A model generated the notes under the pieces. The model did no database searches, had not been told where the DNA came from, and worked only from the letters and a program-made list of their open reading frames with translations. The translations under genes and the position numbers were made by a program. Shown piece after piece: positions 1 to 8,252 of a DNA stretch of 64,000 bases. Position 1 is the stretch's first letter. Every line of letters starts with the position of its first letter. The DNA is from JAKSSE01 sp045597645 (GTDB lineage Bacteria > Bacillota > Clostridia > Lachnospirales > Lachnospiraceae), in assembly GCA_045597645.1 (NCBI GenBank), contig JAZLKM010000049.1, positions 1-64,000 of the forward strand, read 5' to 3'.

Positions 1-161
1 GCCTTATATGTGATTTCTGTCCGTCGGACCAAGAGTTTGCCTACAGCTTCCTTCAGATTCCACCTCACGATGGACACCCTTGCTGTTCAGCTATACACTT
101 CCTCGTTGCCTAGGCGTGTTCGGGACTTACACCCGTTAGAGCGCGCCCATGGCGCGCAAAC
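1..161 (-). ncRNA. Group IIC intron, 5' part (domain I), partial
   Basis: Read on the minus strand, this starts GTTTGCGCGCC at position 161 and runs through conserved domain I blocks such as AACGGGTGTAAGTCCCGAAC, CAAGGGTGTCC and GTGGAATCTGAAGGAAGC, then off the window at base 1. These blocks match my memory of the Oceanobacillus group IIC intron of known structure. The 5' end GUUUG departs at one base from the usual GUGYG. The intron lies directly downstream of a terminator stem and U-run, the known target type of class IIC introns. The reverse transcriptase and the 3' end would be left of the window. Confidence 0.8.
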
Positions 162-162
162 C

Positions 163-192
163 AAAAAAGCCCCCTTCCAAAAGAAAGGGAGC
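163..192 (-). terminator. Intrinsic terminator after the antiporter gene; intron target
   Basis: On the minus strand GCTCCCTT pairs with AAGGGGGC (one G-U pair) over an 8-base loop, followed by six U. The wobble pair exists only on the minus strand, which fixes the direction. It lies about 75 bases past the antiporter stop. The group II intron begins 2 bases after the U-run. Confidence 0.8.
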
Positions 193-265
193 TCGAATCT
201 AAATTCTCAAATCCTGCAGAAACTACGTATATTCAATTACCATATCAAGCGCTAAGCCTACATCC

Positions 266-1444
266 CTACGCCGCTTCCGGGTGCTTTGCATACAGCACCT
301 TGAGAATAATTGGAGTAAGCAGTGAGCTTAAGATGATAAGCAGAATGACTGCGGTAAAGTATACCGGGCTCATAAGGCCCACCGCCAGTCCTTTCTGAGA
401 TACGATTAGAGCAACCTCGCCTCGGGTCATCATTCCGACACCAATTTTAAGGCTATCGGCCCAGCTGTATCCAATCGCCTTACTGATGAGGCCGCATCCA
501 ATGATTTTGGTTGCCATGGCAACAACAACGAATGCAATGGCAAAAAGCAGAATTGACAGATTCATATCGCTAATGTCTGTCTTTAATCCGATAGATGCAA
601 AGAAAATCGGACCAAATAGCATATATGAATTGATGTCCATCTTCTCAGCAATGTAGTCAGAATCGCTTATATTGCACAGGATAATTCCTGCAACAAAAGC
701 TCCGGTTATATCAGCTATGCCGAAGAACTTCTCTGCAATGTATGCAAAGCTAAGGCAGAGCGCCAGACCTGCAATCGGTATACGTCTGGTGTGAGGCCAT
801 CTCTGGTCGACTTTCTTGAATATGTGGTAGCAAGCTATACCTACTACAAATGCAAATACAAAGAACAGAAGTGTCTGAATCACTACTCTGCCAGGCTTAA
901 CAGTAGGATCCTTCATTGCAATTACAAATGTAAGAACTATAATGCCAATTACATCATCGATAATAGCTGCCGACATAATGGTCGTGCCGACCTTTCCAGT
1001 CAGCTTGCCAAGCTCGCGAAGAGCCTCGACAGTGATACTAACTGAAGTCGCTGTCATTATACATCCAATAAATACCGCCTTGAGAAACTGCTCTGAGCCA
1101 ATAGCTGACCAGCCATAAAATGCCGAATACAGTAAAGTACCTCCAACAAGTGGTACAAACACACCGGCACAAGCGATTAGAAATGCCTTAAAGCCAGTGT
1201 TCTTCATTTCCTTAAGGTTGGTCTGAAGTCCTGCCGAGAACATCAAAAGGACTACACCTATCTCAGCCATCTGTGCTAGAAAATCCGACGCATTGACCAG
1301 TCCCAGAACGCTAGGTCCAATCAGAAGTCCTGCAATTATCTCTCCTGCCACCTGCGGAATCTTAATTTTCCTAGCTGACAAACCGAAAAACTTGGCCACG
1401 ATAACAATTATCGCCAGATCTTTAAATACCTCAAAAGCTTCCAT
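266..1444 (-). CDS. CPA2-type monovalent cation/proton antiporter
   Basis: A 392-residue, almost wholly hydrophobic protein with about 12 membrane segments. The stretch KIPQVAGEIIAGLLIGPSVLG near the N-terminus and GEVALIVSQKGL near the C-terminus are typical of Kef/NapA-like CPA2 exchangers, as is the IIDDVIGIIVL segment, whose paired aspartates bind the ion. Length fits the transport domain alone; there is no TrkA-N/RCK regulatory domain, so it is the short form. It would exchange Na+ or K+ for H+ across the cell membrane. A GGGGAG site lies before the ATG. It stands alone, with its own terminator about 75 bases downstream. The cation cannot be told from sequence. Confidence 0.88.
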   Translation of the reverse strand: MEAFEVFKDLAIIVIVAKFFGLSARKIKIPQVAGEIIAGLLIGPSVLGLVNASDFLAQMAEIGVVLLMFSAGLQTNLKEMKNTGFKAFLIACAGVFVPLVGGTLLYSAFYGWSAIGSEQFLKAVFIGCIMTATSVSITVEALRELGKLTGKVGTTIMSAAIIDDVIGIIVLTFVIAMKDPTVKPGRVVIQTLLFFVFAFVVGIACYHIFKKVDQRWPHTRRIPIAGLALCLSFAYIAEKFFGIADITGAFVAGIILCNISDSDYIAEKMDINSYMLFGPIFFASIGLKTDISDMNLSILLFAIAFVVVAMATKIIGCGLISKAIGYSWADSLKIGVGMMTRGEVALIVSQKGLAVGLMSPVYFTAVILLIILSSLLTPIILKVLYAKHPEAA

Positions 1445-1489
1445 TTTCTAACTCTCCCCACTTGCTGCATTAAGCAAGCATATATATAA

Positions 1490-2416
1490 CTACATCATAA
1501 ACTGTGCCAGCGTAATCAAAAGTGGCATAGTAATAATCGATAAAAGTGTGGCAACTGACACCATCTGAGCTGCCAGCTTGGCATCTCTGTTAAATTTAAT
1601 CGCAAAGGTATTGACCATCGCTCCAATCGGTGCGCAGGCTGCGATAGTAGTTACAACCATCACATCTCCAGTTATGCCGATGAGCTTCATTACCAAAAGT
1701 GACAATAGTGGCACAATCACCAGCCTAAGCGCCATTGCAATATACTGCTTTTTGTTCTCTCCCAAGTCCTTTAACTTCAGCTGCGCTACGTAGAATCCAA
1801 TAGCCATCATTGGCAGTGGTGTATTGAGGGCTGAAATATATGATATCGGGAGCCTTATTATATCTGGCAGTTGTATTTGGAAAATAAATACAATAATTCC
1901 GCATGCGAGTCCGATAAGGCCCGGATTAAATATTATCTTTTTCCACGGGATACCATCTTTTGTATTATTGTTCATCATGATGTAGCCGTAGGTCCACACC
2001 AGAATGTTAAATATTGCCACGTAAATAGCGCCATAGAACACGCCTATGCTCCCCAGCACCGCCTCCTCTATAGGAAGTGCCATGAATCCACAGTTGGAAA
2101 AAACTACTGCGAATCTGTACATACGCTGCTTTGAATCATCCTTATCACGCATGATAAGATGCGCCAAAATAATACCGATGACATGTACTATTAGCGTGGC
2201 GATTGCCGTGATACCCAGTCCTTTAAGCAGTCCTGGCTCCATCTCACGTTCAAATGAATTTATGATTACGCAAGGAGTAACCACATACAGCATTATGTCT
2301 GCGATTACTGCCACTGCATTCTTATTAAGTATATTCTTTTTAGTAAGTCCCACTCCTATGCTTATCAAAATGAAAAGCACCAGAACCTGTGTAGCTACTA
2401 AGGTAAATTCTGCCAT
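1490..2416 (-). CDS. AEC family (auxin efflux carrier-like) transporter
   Basis: About 308 residues and ten predicted membrane segments in two halves, beginning MAEFTLVATQVLVLF. The family pattern is clear: an N-terminal helix then GLTKKNILN, and a second half with PLPMMAIGFYVAQL and ACAPIGAMVN. AEC proteins move organic acids such as malate or other small anions; the substrate here is unknown. An in-frame start 36 bases upstream exists, but the chosen ATG has AAGGGG just before it and matches family N-termini. It is followed by the antiporter gene after a 45-base gap, so the two may be co-transcribed. Confidence 0.85.
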   Translation of the reverse strand: MAEFTLVATQVLVLFILISIGVGLTKKNILNKNAVAVIADIMLYVVTPCVIINSFEREMEPGLLKGLGITAIATLIVHVIGIILAHLIMRDKDDSKQRMYRFAVVFSNCGFMALPIEEAVLGSIGVFYGAIYVAIFNILVWTYGYIMMNNNTKDGIPWKKIIFNPGLIGLACGIIVFIFQIQLPDIIRLPISYISALNTPLPMMAIGFYVAQLKLKDLGENKKQYIAMALRLVIVPLLSLLVMKLIGITGDVMVVTTIAACAPIGAMVNTFAIKFNRDAKLAAQMVSVATLLSIITMPLLITLAQFMM

Positions 2417-2510
2417 TTTGCCCCTTGCAATTTCACAGCCGGAAGACACCAACTTCCTGTCGCCTTTAATATCTATTTTCGCCAGTAAACCAGGTTATAA
2501 AACCTCGGCA

Positions 2511-2541
2511 ATTATACTAGCACCTTCAGTAGATTATTCAA
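2511..2541 (-). promoter_or_regulatory. Candidate sigma-A promoter of the AEC gene
   Basis: Minus-strand TATAAT (2516-2511) with TTGAAT 19 bases upstream (2541-2536). A small AGGTT/AACCT hairpin follows at 2492-2505 in the leader. The 19-base spacer is long. The 336-base gap 2417-2752 otherwise holds only the glgP terminator and AT-rich sequence. Confidence 0.4.
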
Positions 2542-2601
2542 TTATCTATATGCTGAATTTCGCTAGCAAAATCTTGCCTTTATAGCCATTTTTCCACAAA
2601 A

Positions 2602-2644
2602 ATACCGACTCTTAGAACTTGCGTATAGTCCTATGAGTCGGTAT
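2602..2644 (-). terminator. Intrinsic terminator after glgP
   Basis: On the minus strand ATACCGACTC pairs perfectly with GAGTCGGTAT; inside, TAGGAC pairs with GTTCTA after an A-A mismatch. The stem is followed by TTTTGTGG. It lies about 110 bases past the glgP stop. Confidence 0.65.
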
Positions 2645-2752
2645 ATGCTCTAACTATGTAAGCTAGTGCTGTCTAATACTTGCAAAATTCAATGTTATTC
2701 GCAATCCTCTCTAGCACTTGCTCATAAACAATTGATGCTGCTAAGCTTTATA

Positions 2753-5011
2753 TTAGTTAAGTTTCCATACTTCCTTGTTGTACTGGTCTATGGTTCTGTC
2801 TGATGAGAAGAATCCTGCCTTTGAAATATTGATTATCATCTTCTTAGCCCATGCCATCTGATTTTCATAGTCTGCGTATGCCTGCTCCTTAGTCTTCTTG
2901 TAGTCCTCGAAGTCAGGAAGAGTCATAAACCAGTCCTTAGATATAAGCTCATGGTGAAGTCTCTCGAGATTTTCCTTGCAGCCCACAGCCATCACCTCAT
3001 CAGAGATAATAAAGTCAACTGCGCGCTTTATGGTCTCGTCCTTATCATAGTAATCCTTAGATACATAGTCGGCCTTGGCATAGTGCTCGATTACTGCATC
3101 TGAGCTCTCACCGAAGATGTAGATATTGTCATCACCTACGAACTCATGCATCTCAACGTTAGCGCCATCCTCAGTACCTACTGCAACTGCACCATTGAGC
3201 ATGAACTTCATGTTAGAGGTACCTGATGCCTCCTTTGATGCAAGCGAGATCTGCTCATGGATATCTGCTGCTGGGATGAGCTTCTCAGCAAGTGTTACGT
3301 TGTAATTTTCCACCATTACTACCTGGAGATAAGGCGATACCTCAGGGTCATTTGCAATAATCTGCTGCAGGCAGAGAATCAGATGGATAATATCCTTTGC
3401 AATAATATATGCAGGTGCTGCCTTTGCTCCGAAAATTACTGTGATAGGTCTAGCCGGGAGCTTGCCCTCTTTTATCTCAAAGTACTTATCGATTACGAAA
3501 AGTGCATTCATCTGCTGACGCTTGTACTCGTGAAGTCTTTTCACCTGAATATCATAGAGTGAGCTCGGGTTGATTGATATGTTCTGTGTCTTCTTAAGGT
3601 ACTCAGAAAGCTCAGCCTTTTTACCGCTCTTTACATCGATGAGTTTTTTCAGTACTGACTCGTCATCAGCGAATTTTCCAAGCTTCTCAAGCTCAGTCGC
3701 ATCTGTCTTCCAGCCATCCCCGATAAGCTCGGTGATGAGGTCTGCCAACGGATGGTTGCAGTGCATAAGCCATCTTCTGAAGGTAATGCCGTTAGTCTTG
3801 TTGTTGAACTTCTCTGGATAGAGCTTGTAGAAATTGTTAAGCTCTGAGTTCTTCAGTATCTCAGTGTGGAGATATGCAACACCGTTTACTGAGTATCCAT
3901 AATGGATATCCATATGAGCCATATGTACACGCTTGTCCTCGTCGATGATTGCAACGCTAGGATCATTGTATTTCTTGTTTACTCTGTTGTTGAGCTCATA
4001 GATGATAGGCAAAAGCTGCGGTACAGCCTGCTGCAGGTAGTGGCTTGGCCACTTCTCAAGAGCCTCTGCAAGGATGGTATGATTGGTGTATGCGCAGCAC
4101 TTGCTTACAATCTCAATCGCCTCATCCATAAGGATGCCCTTCTGGAGCAGCAGCCTGATGAGCTCCGGAATAACCATTGACGGATGTGTATCATTGATCT
4201 GAATGGTAGCGTAATCGTATAGGTCATGGAGATCTGATCCGCGCTCGATAGCCTCATCCAGGATAAGTCGAGCTGCATTGCTTACCATGAAGTACTGCTG
4301 GTATACGCGAAGGATGCGGCCTGCCTCATCACTGTCATCCGGATACAGGAAAAGTGTAAGATTTCTTGCAATATCCTCTTTGTCAAAATTGATTCCGTCT
4401 GATACTAAGCTCTCATCTACAGTATCTACATCAAACAGATGAAGCTTGGTAGTGCGATTGTTGTATCCAGTTACATCAATGTCGTACATTCTTGATGTAA
4501 GTGAAAATCCGCCGAAGTGGATCTTGTAGGTCTTGTCTGTCTTGGTGAGCCAGCTCTCCTTTTCAATCCACGGATTTGGGGTCTCACACTGCAAGTTGTT
4601 GTTAAATACCTGCTTGAAAAGACCATAGTGATAATTAAGTCCTACGCCGTCACCGTTAAGTCCAAGTGTTGCGATTGAATCCAAAAAGCATGCTGCAAGT
4701 CTTCCAAGTCCACCATTTCCAAGTGACGGCTCCGGCTCAACCTCCTCGATTTCTGCCATTGACTTACCATATCTTTTGAGGCACTCATCTATCTCATCGT
4801 AGAGGCCCAGATTTATAAGGTTATTTGAAAGAAGCTTTCCGATAAGAAACTCTGATGAAATGTAGTAGAGCTTCTTTTTTCCATCGTTTGTCACCTTCTG
4901 CGCTGCCGCATCCTTTACCATAGCCAGAAGAGCGTAGTAAATCTGCTCATTACTGCAGTGCGCCAGATCTGTTCCGCAGGTGTCCTTGATTTTGATTTCT
5001 AATGCGTTCAT
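2753..5011 (-). CDS. glgP: Glycogen/starch/alpha-glucan phosphorylase
   Basis: A 752-residue enzyme that cleaves terminal alpha-1,4-glucosyl units with phosphate to give glucose-1-phosphate. Family landmarks include the EPEPSLGNGGLGRLAACFLDS block near the N-terminus, TNGITFRRWL, QVKRLHEYKRQ, and the pyridoxal-phosphate site EASGTSNMKFMLNGA, with the cofactor lysine at about residue 602. The usual GTGNMK reads GTSNMK here. Length is slightly short of the ~800-residue enzymes, typical of Clostridia. AGGAGG precedes the ATG, and a 7-bp hairpin (5023-5041) sits right before it. It is transcribed away from an AraC-type regulator 110 bases off, which may respond to a carbohydrate; that link is inferred. 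The product would feed glycolysis in the cytoplasm. Confidence 0.95.
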   Translation of the reverse strand: MNALEIKIKDTCGTDLAHCSNEQIYYALLAMVKDAAAQKVTNDGKKKLYYISSEFLIGKLLSNNLINLGLYDEIDECLKRYGKSMAEIEEVEPEPSLGNGGLGRLAACFLDSIATLGLNGDGVGLNYHYGLFKQVFNNNLQCETPNPWIEKESWLTKTDKTYKIHFGGFSLTSRMYDIDVTGYNNRTTKLHLFDVDTVDESLVSDGINFDKEDIARNLTLFLYPDDSDEAGRILRVYQQYFMVSNAARLILDEAIERGSDLHDLYDYATIQINDTHPSMVIPELIRLLLQKGILMDEAIEIVSKCCAYTNHTILAEALEKWPSHYLQQAVPQLLPIIYELNNRVNKKYNDPSVAIIDEDKRVHMAHMDIHYGYSVNGVAYLHTEILKNSELNNFYKLYPEKFNNKTNGITFRRWLMHCNHPLADLITELIGDGWKTDATELEKLGKFADDESVLKKLIDVKSGKKAELSEYLKKTQNISINPSSLYDIQVKRLHEYKRQQMNALFVIDKYFEIKEGKLPARPITVIFGAKAAPAYIIAKDIIHLILCLQQIIANDPEVSPYLQVVMVENYNVTLAEKLIPAADIHEQISLASKEASGTSNMKFMLNGAVAVGTEDGANVEMHEFVGDDNIYIFGESSDAVIEHYAKADYVSKDYYDKDETIKRAVDFIISDEVMAVGCKENLERLHHELISKDWFMTLPDFEDYKKTKEQAYADYENQMAWAKKMIINISKAGFFSSDRTIDQYNKEVWKLN

Positions 5012-5022
5012 TGTTTCCTCCT

Positions 5023-5041
5023 TAAACGGCTCACCCGTTTA
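5023..5041 (-). other. Hairpin directly before the glgP ribosome site
   Basis: TAAACGG and CCGTTTA form a 7-bp stem with a 5-base loop in the glgP leader, ending about 3 bases before AGGAGG. It may stabilise the message or limit ribosome access. Similar hairpins precede several other genes in this window. Confidence 0.5.
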
Positions 5042-5086
5042 TCTTCAACTTATGCTGCTATTCTATGCTCGTATCGTACTCTTTTC

Positions 5087-5116
5087 TTGCCCTATACGTT
5101 CCAAAAGTGGTACAAT
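5087..5116 (+). promoter_or_regulatory. Candidate promoter of the AraC gene, possibly leaderless
   Basis: TTGCCC (5087-5092), an 18-base spacer and TACAAT (5111-5116). Transcription would start about 7 bases later, at or beside the ATG at 5123. No ribosome binding site is visible before that ATG, which fits a leaderless message. Confidence 0.5.
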
Positions 5117-5122
5117 CCTATC

Positions 5123-5998
5123 ATGAATATACTTGAATTTGAAAATTATCAGGAAAAAGTGGACCATTGGCAGGTCGATTTTCCATACAATACTTACATC
5201 TGTTCCATCCCTTTGGACTTCTCCGAGGTACCTATTCACTGGCATTTGGAGCTGGAAATTATCTACATCAAGAAGGGAAATGGCCTTGTAAACATTGACT
5301 TTGAGACCATGGACGCCACAGCTGGTGATATTTTCTTCATACCATCTGGCACACTGCACGGCATATCACAGTATAGCTCTGATAGCATGGAGTACGAAAA
5401 TATCATTTTTTCAGGCGACCTTCTTCTGAGCCGCGGCAATGACAGCTCAGGTGCAGCCTATCTCGAGCCTCTTTTCAGAGGCGAAAAGGCACTGCCTGCT
5501 CGTTTTAGGGGCGATGCGAACCTGCAGAGCGTTTTAGACGCCATTGATGACATATGTGACAAACGCCCTCACGGTTACGAGCTTTTCGTCAAGGGTAAGC
5601 TCTTGGAGTTCTTTTTCCTGCTGGACCAGCTACCTGAGTTTGACAACGGCTCTGCAAAGCCGCGCAAAAAAACAGCCCGATCTGATAAGATTAAGGCTGT
5701 TCTTAAATATGTTGAATTGCATTACTCAGAAGCCATCAGCATCGCTGACATTGCCAGTTTCTGCGGTTTCTCTGAGTCTCATTTTATGCGCTATTTCAAA
5801 GAAACCATGGGCACAAGCTTCATTGCATACATAGATGACTATCGGCTTACTATGGCCGCCAGGCTCCTTCTTGCCTCAGATGAAAGTGTGCTTAGCATCT
5901 CTCAGGAGGCTGGGTTTGGTAATCTGTCATACTTCAATCGCGTTTTCAAGAGAAAATATTGTTGTACTCCGAGAGAATATAGAAAGCTTAGGGTGTAA
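5123..5998 (+). CDS. AraC family transcriptional regulator with cupin sensor
   Basis: About 291 residues. The N-terminal half is a cupin-like ligand domain (PIHWHLELEIIYIKKG, then GDIFFIPSGTLHGI). The C-terminal ~100 residues carry two helix-turn-helix motifs, including DIASFCGFSESHFMRYFKETMG and QEAGFGNLSYFNRVFKRKY, followed by the usual TPREYRKL end. It would bind DNA and activate sugar-use genes in response to a small molecule. A TTG start 36 bases upstream is possible but would overlap the likely -35 box, so the ATG at 5123 is preferred. The divergent neighbour glgP is the most likely target; this is inference. A run of 12-base repeats follows its stop. Confidence 0.88.
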   Translation: MNILEFENYQEKVDHWQVDFPYNTYICSIPLDFSEVPIHWHLELEIIYIKKGNGLVNIDFETMDATAGDIFFIPSGTLHGISQYSSDSMEYENIIFSGDLLLSRGNDSSGAAYLEPLFRGEKALPARFRGDANLQSVLDAIDDICDKRPHGYELFVKGKLLEFFFLLDQLPEFDNGSAKPRKKTARSDKIKAVLKYVELHYSEAISIADIASFCGFSESHFMRYFKETMGTSFIAYIDDYRLTMAARLLLASDESVLSISQEAGFGNLSYFNRVFKRKYCCTPREYRKLRV

Positions 5999-6100
5999 GT
6001 GCTACTCTGCGTTGTAGCTGCTTCGATATCTTTTCAAGGATATTTGGGATATTCACTGATTCTCTATTTGCTTATAAACAATTACGGTTTCGCCGTAGAT

Positions 6101-6210
6101 GACTTTTATATAGGACTTTATATAAGCTTTTATACGGGCTTTTTTTCATGGGTTTTTCCATGGGCTTTTTCATAGGCTTTTATACGGGCTTTTATACGGG
6201 CTTTCGTGTA
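6101..6210. repeat. 12-bp tandem repeat, about nine copies
   Basis: The gap between the convergent araC-type and capA-like genes consists of degenerate copies of GGCTTTTATACG, such as two exact copies at the right end and variants ending TATATA, CATG or CATA; one copy is 14 bases. On the minus strand each unit reads like AAAAGCC, giving many weak T/A tracts. No gene is seen here. Confidence 0.75.
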
Positions 6211-6216
6211 ACGCTT

Positions 6217-7434
6217 TTAATTTGCATTCGCAGGTTTTATTACTCCATCCTCATCTATACTGACGCCAAATGATATACTTTCCACGTAATTTATTACATT
6301 CTGCGCCGGCTCGCCCTCCAGCACGTAGGTTAGACCGCCTGCTGCCTGTGCCGGAACTATGCTCCAGGTGGCATTGCCTTCATTGTCAAGCTCCACGTTC
6401 ACTGCCATTGTCTTATCTATAGTCTGTACAAAAATGAAATTGCCAAGGCTGTAGAATACCGGTTTTCCCTCTATAAACTCTATTCCCTGAAGCACGTGTG
6501 GGTGTGAGCCTATTACCGCATCTGCGCCAGCCTGTATATACTGTCTCGCCATGATGCGCTCATATTCCTCTGGGTACTCCACTCTCTCCACGCCCCAGTG
6601 CACATACACAACCAGAAAATCGCACCTATCTCTGGCTTCCTTTATAGCCGCCACAAGAAGTGTAGGGTCATAGGTGCACAGCATGCCTGGCTGACCATCC
6701 GTTATGTTCCAGCTGGTATAAGGTATTACTCTGCTGGCGGCGAGGAATCCTACAGTCTTTCCACCCGCCTCTACTAACTGTAGCTCTCTGGCTCTATCTA
6801 GTGTCTCGCCTGCACCGGCATATTTGATTCCCGCGTTATCTAGGGTCACAAAGGTCTGGCTTAGCACATCCCTTCCAAAATCCAGCGCATGGTTATTGGC
6901 GAGGCTCACCACATCTACACCAAGCTCCTGCATTGCAGTGACATATTTAGGATCACACTTGTAGGTGTATTTTTTCTCCTGGCGCTCGCCGCCTACTCCA
7001 AATGGGAACTCCTCGTTCACCATTGTGATGTCAGCTCCAGACAATACCTCAAGCATACCTGGGCTTACCACGCCGAGCACTCCGTTTTCATCATAGTGTG
7101 CCGGCATCTCATAATCGAAAAGTACATCTCCTGTGAAGCATATGGTGATAGGCTTATTCTCAGTCGCTGCCCCACTTTGCTCCGTCAGTATCTGATTGGC
7201 CTGGCTTGTATTCTGATCGATACTCTGATCCGTCTCCGGATCTTCCGTCTGCCGAATGTCATCTAGCTGCTCTATTTCACTTTTTTCTATCTCAACAGAT
7301 GAATAACCGTCGTAGCTTCTGGTCTCGCCGCGCTTTTTTAACAGCAAAAGTACTGTCAGTATTATCAGCAATACTATCAGCACCATAACTATTGTCATTA
7401 TTTTATTCATCTGCTTTGATGATTTACTACTCAT
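6217..7434 (-). CDS. CapA family protein (PgsA-like metallophosphatase fold), membrane-anchored
   Basis: A 405-residue protein with a short cytoplasmic N-terminus, one membrane helix at about 13-31, an acidic/Gln-rich linker to about 90, then the CapA domain. Family motifs are ICFTGDVLFDY, DITMVNEEFPF, VSLANNHALDFGRD, VYVHWGVE and DAVIGSHPHVLQGIE; the Asp, Asn and His residues match the calcineurin-like metal site. CapA/PgsA proteins take part in poly-gamma-glutamate or capsule export. No pgsB/capB or pgsC/capC partner is nearby, so a real poly-gamma-glutamate role is uncertain. The ribosome site before the ATG at 7434 is weak; a start 24 bases inside is possible. A 33-bp repeat region lies upstream. 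Confidence 0.85.
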   Translation of the reverse strand: MSSKSSKQMNKIMTIVMVLIVLLIILTVLLLLKKRGETRSYDGYSSVEIEKSEIEQLDDIRQTEDPETDQSIDQNTSQANQILTEQSGAATENKPITICFTGDVLFDYEMPAHYDENGVLGVVSPGMLEVLSGADITMVNEEFPFGVGGERQEKKYTYKCDPKYVTAMQELGVDVVSLANNHALDFGRDVLSQTFVTLDNAGIKYAGAGETLDRARELQLVEAGGKTVGFLAASRVIPYTSWNITDGQPGMLCTYDPTLLVAAIKEARDRCDFLVVYVHWGVERVEYPEEYERIMARQYIQAGADAVIGSHPHVLQGIEFIEGKPVFYSLGNFIFVQTIDKTMAVNVELDNEGNATWSIVPAQAAGGLTYVLEGEPAQNVINYVESISFGVSIDEDGVIKPANAN

Positions 7435-7622
7435 TTTTCATCTACCTTGGTGATCTGCTATCTATCTTGTTAACTTAGCTTGTCGACCTGCGACTTATCA
7501 TGCTAGCTCAGCTCGACGAGCTACCACTTATCCCTCTAGCCCAGCTTAACGAACTGCTACTTGCTCTACTAGCCCCGCTTAACGAAACTGCTACTTGCTC
7601 TACTAGCCCTGCTTGACTACGT
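7435..7622 (-). repeat. Degenerate 33-bp tandem repeat, about five copies
   Basis: On the minus strand, units start GCTAGTAGAGCAAGTAGCAG and end GTTAAGC plus 3 bases. The two copies nearest the dnaJ-like gene are nearly identical (34 and 33 bases); the three nearer capA decay progressively (GCTAGAGGGATAAGTGG, GCTAGCATGATAAGTCG, GTTAACAAGATAGATAG). The block exactly fills the gap between the two genes. Stops occur in frame after the dnaJ-like stop, so it is not an obvious coding extension. Confidence 0.75.
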
Positions 7623-8252
7623 CTACTCTTCTTCCGGGGGCTTTTGATTCTTATAATATGCTTCAAAGGCCTCGCGGAGCTTCTCCTCCCTGGCCTGATT
7701 TTTCTTGTCACGACTCTCTTGCATTGACGTTTCAATCGCCGCTATTAGTTGCTGCACCTCCACAGAGTTAAGCGCCTTGCGCAGCTCTAGTACCTTGCGT
7801 CTCTCATAGAGTTCTTTTTTCGCCTGCTCTTCCTTGGCAGCCTTGTCTCTGCGCTTCTGCTGAGCCTGCCTGTCTAGTCGCTCCTGCTGCCTGCGGCGCT
7901 CCCTCAGTGAGCTTTGCTCGCCTACTGTATGGCTTTTGCCACGCATAGCACTGCCGCCACCTACGGCTCGCCCATTACCTTGGGCAGGATTTGCCATTCC
8001 TGGCGTGCGGCCGTAAGACTGTGTAGCAGGTGCGCTTCCTTTTACAACGCCCGACTCACGAGGAGTCCTACATAGCATATTATATGCCTCTGCAATCTCC
8101 CTATATACAATCTCTGCCACAGGATCAGGGTTATTATCAGGATGATACATTTTAGCCAGCCTTTTATATGCAGTCTTTATCTCATCATCCGTTGCCCCAG
8201 GTGCTACCCCAAGCTTTTTTGTTGCCTGCTCCCTGGTCATGCCATGGGCCAT
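7623..8252 (-). CDS. J-domain (DnaJ-like) protein
   Basis: A 209-residue protein with an N-terminal J domain at about 6-65, including the HPD triad at residues 37-39 (KMYHPDNN) that stimulates the ATPase of a DnaK-type chaperone. No Gly/Phe-rich region, zinc fingers or substrate-binding domain follow. Instead, residues 65-115 are low complexity and 115-200 are a very charged Arg/Lys/Gln/Glu helical stretch, probably a coiled coil. It is therefore a type III J protein that would recruit DnaK to an unknown client. Its start overlaps the end of folC by 16 bases; AGGAGG lies about 10 bases before the ATG. It is likely translated with folC. Confidence 0.85.
   Translation of the reverse strand: MAHGMTREQATKKLGVAPGATDDEIKTAYKRLAKMYHPDNNPDPVAEIVYREIAEAYNMLCRTPRESGVVKGSAPATQSYGRTPGMANPAQGNGRAVGGGSAMRGKSHTVGEQSSLRERRRQQERLDRQAQQKRRDKAAKEEQAKKELYERRKVLELRKALNSVEVQQLIAAIETSMQESRDKKNQAREEKLREAFEAYYKNQKPPEEE

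Noticed and set aside
10..255. 81-codon plus-strand frame at the window start
   Set aside because: It runs antisense through group II intron domain I and the terminator.
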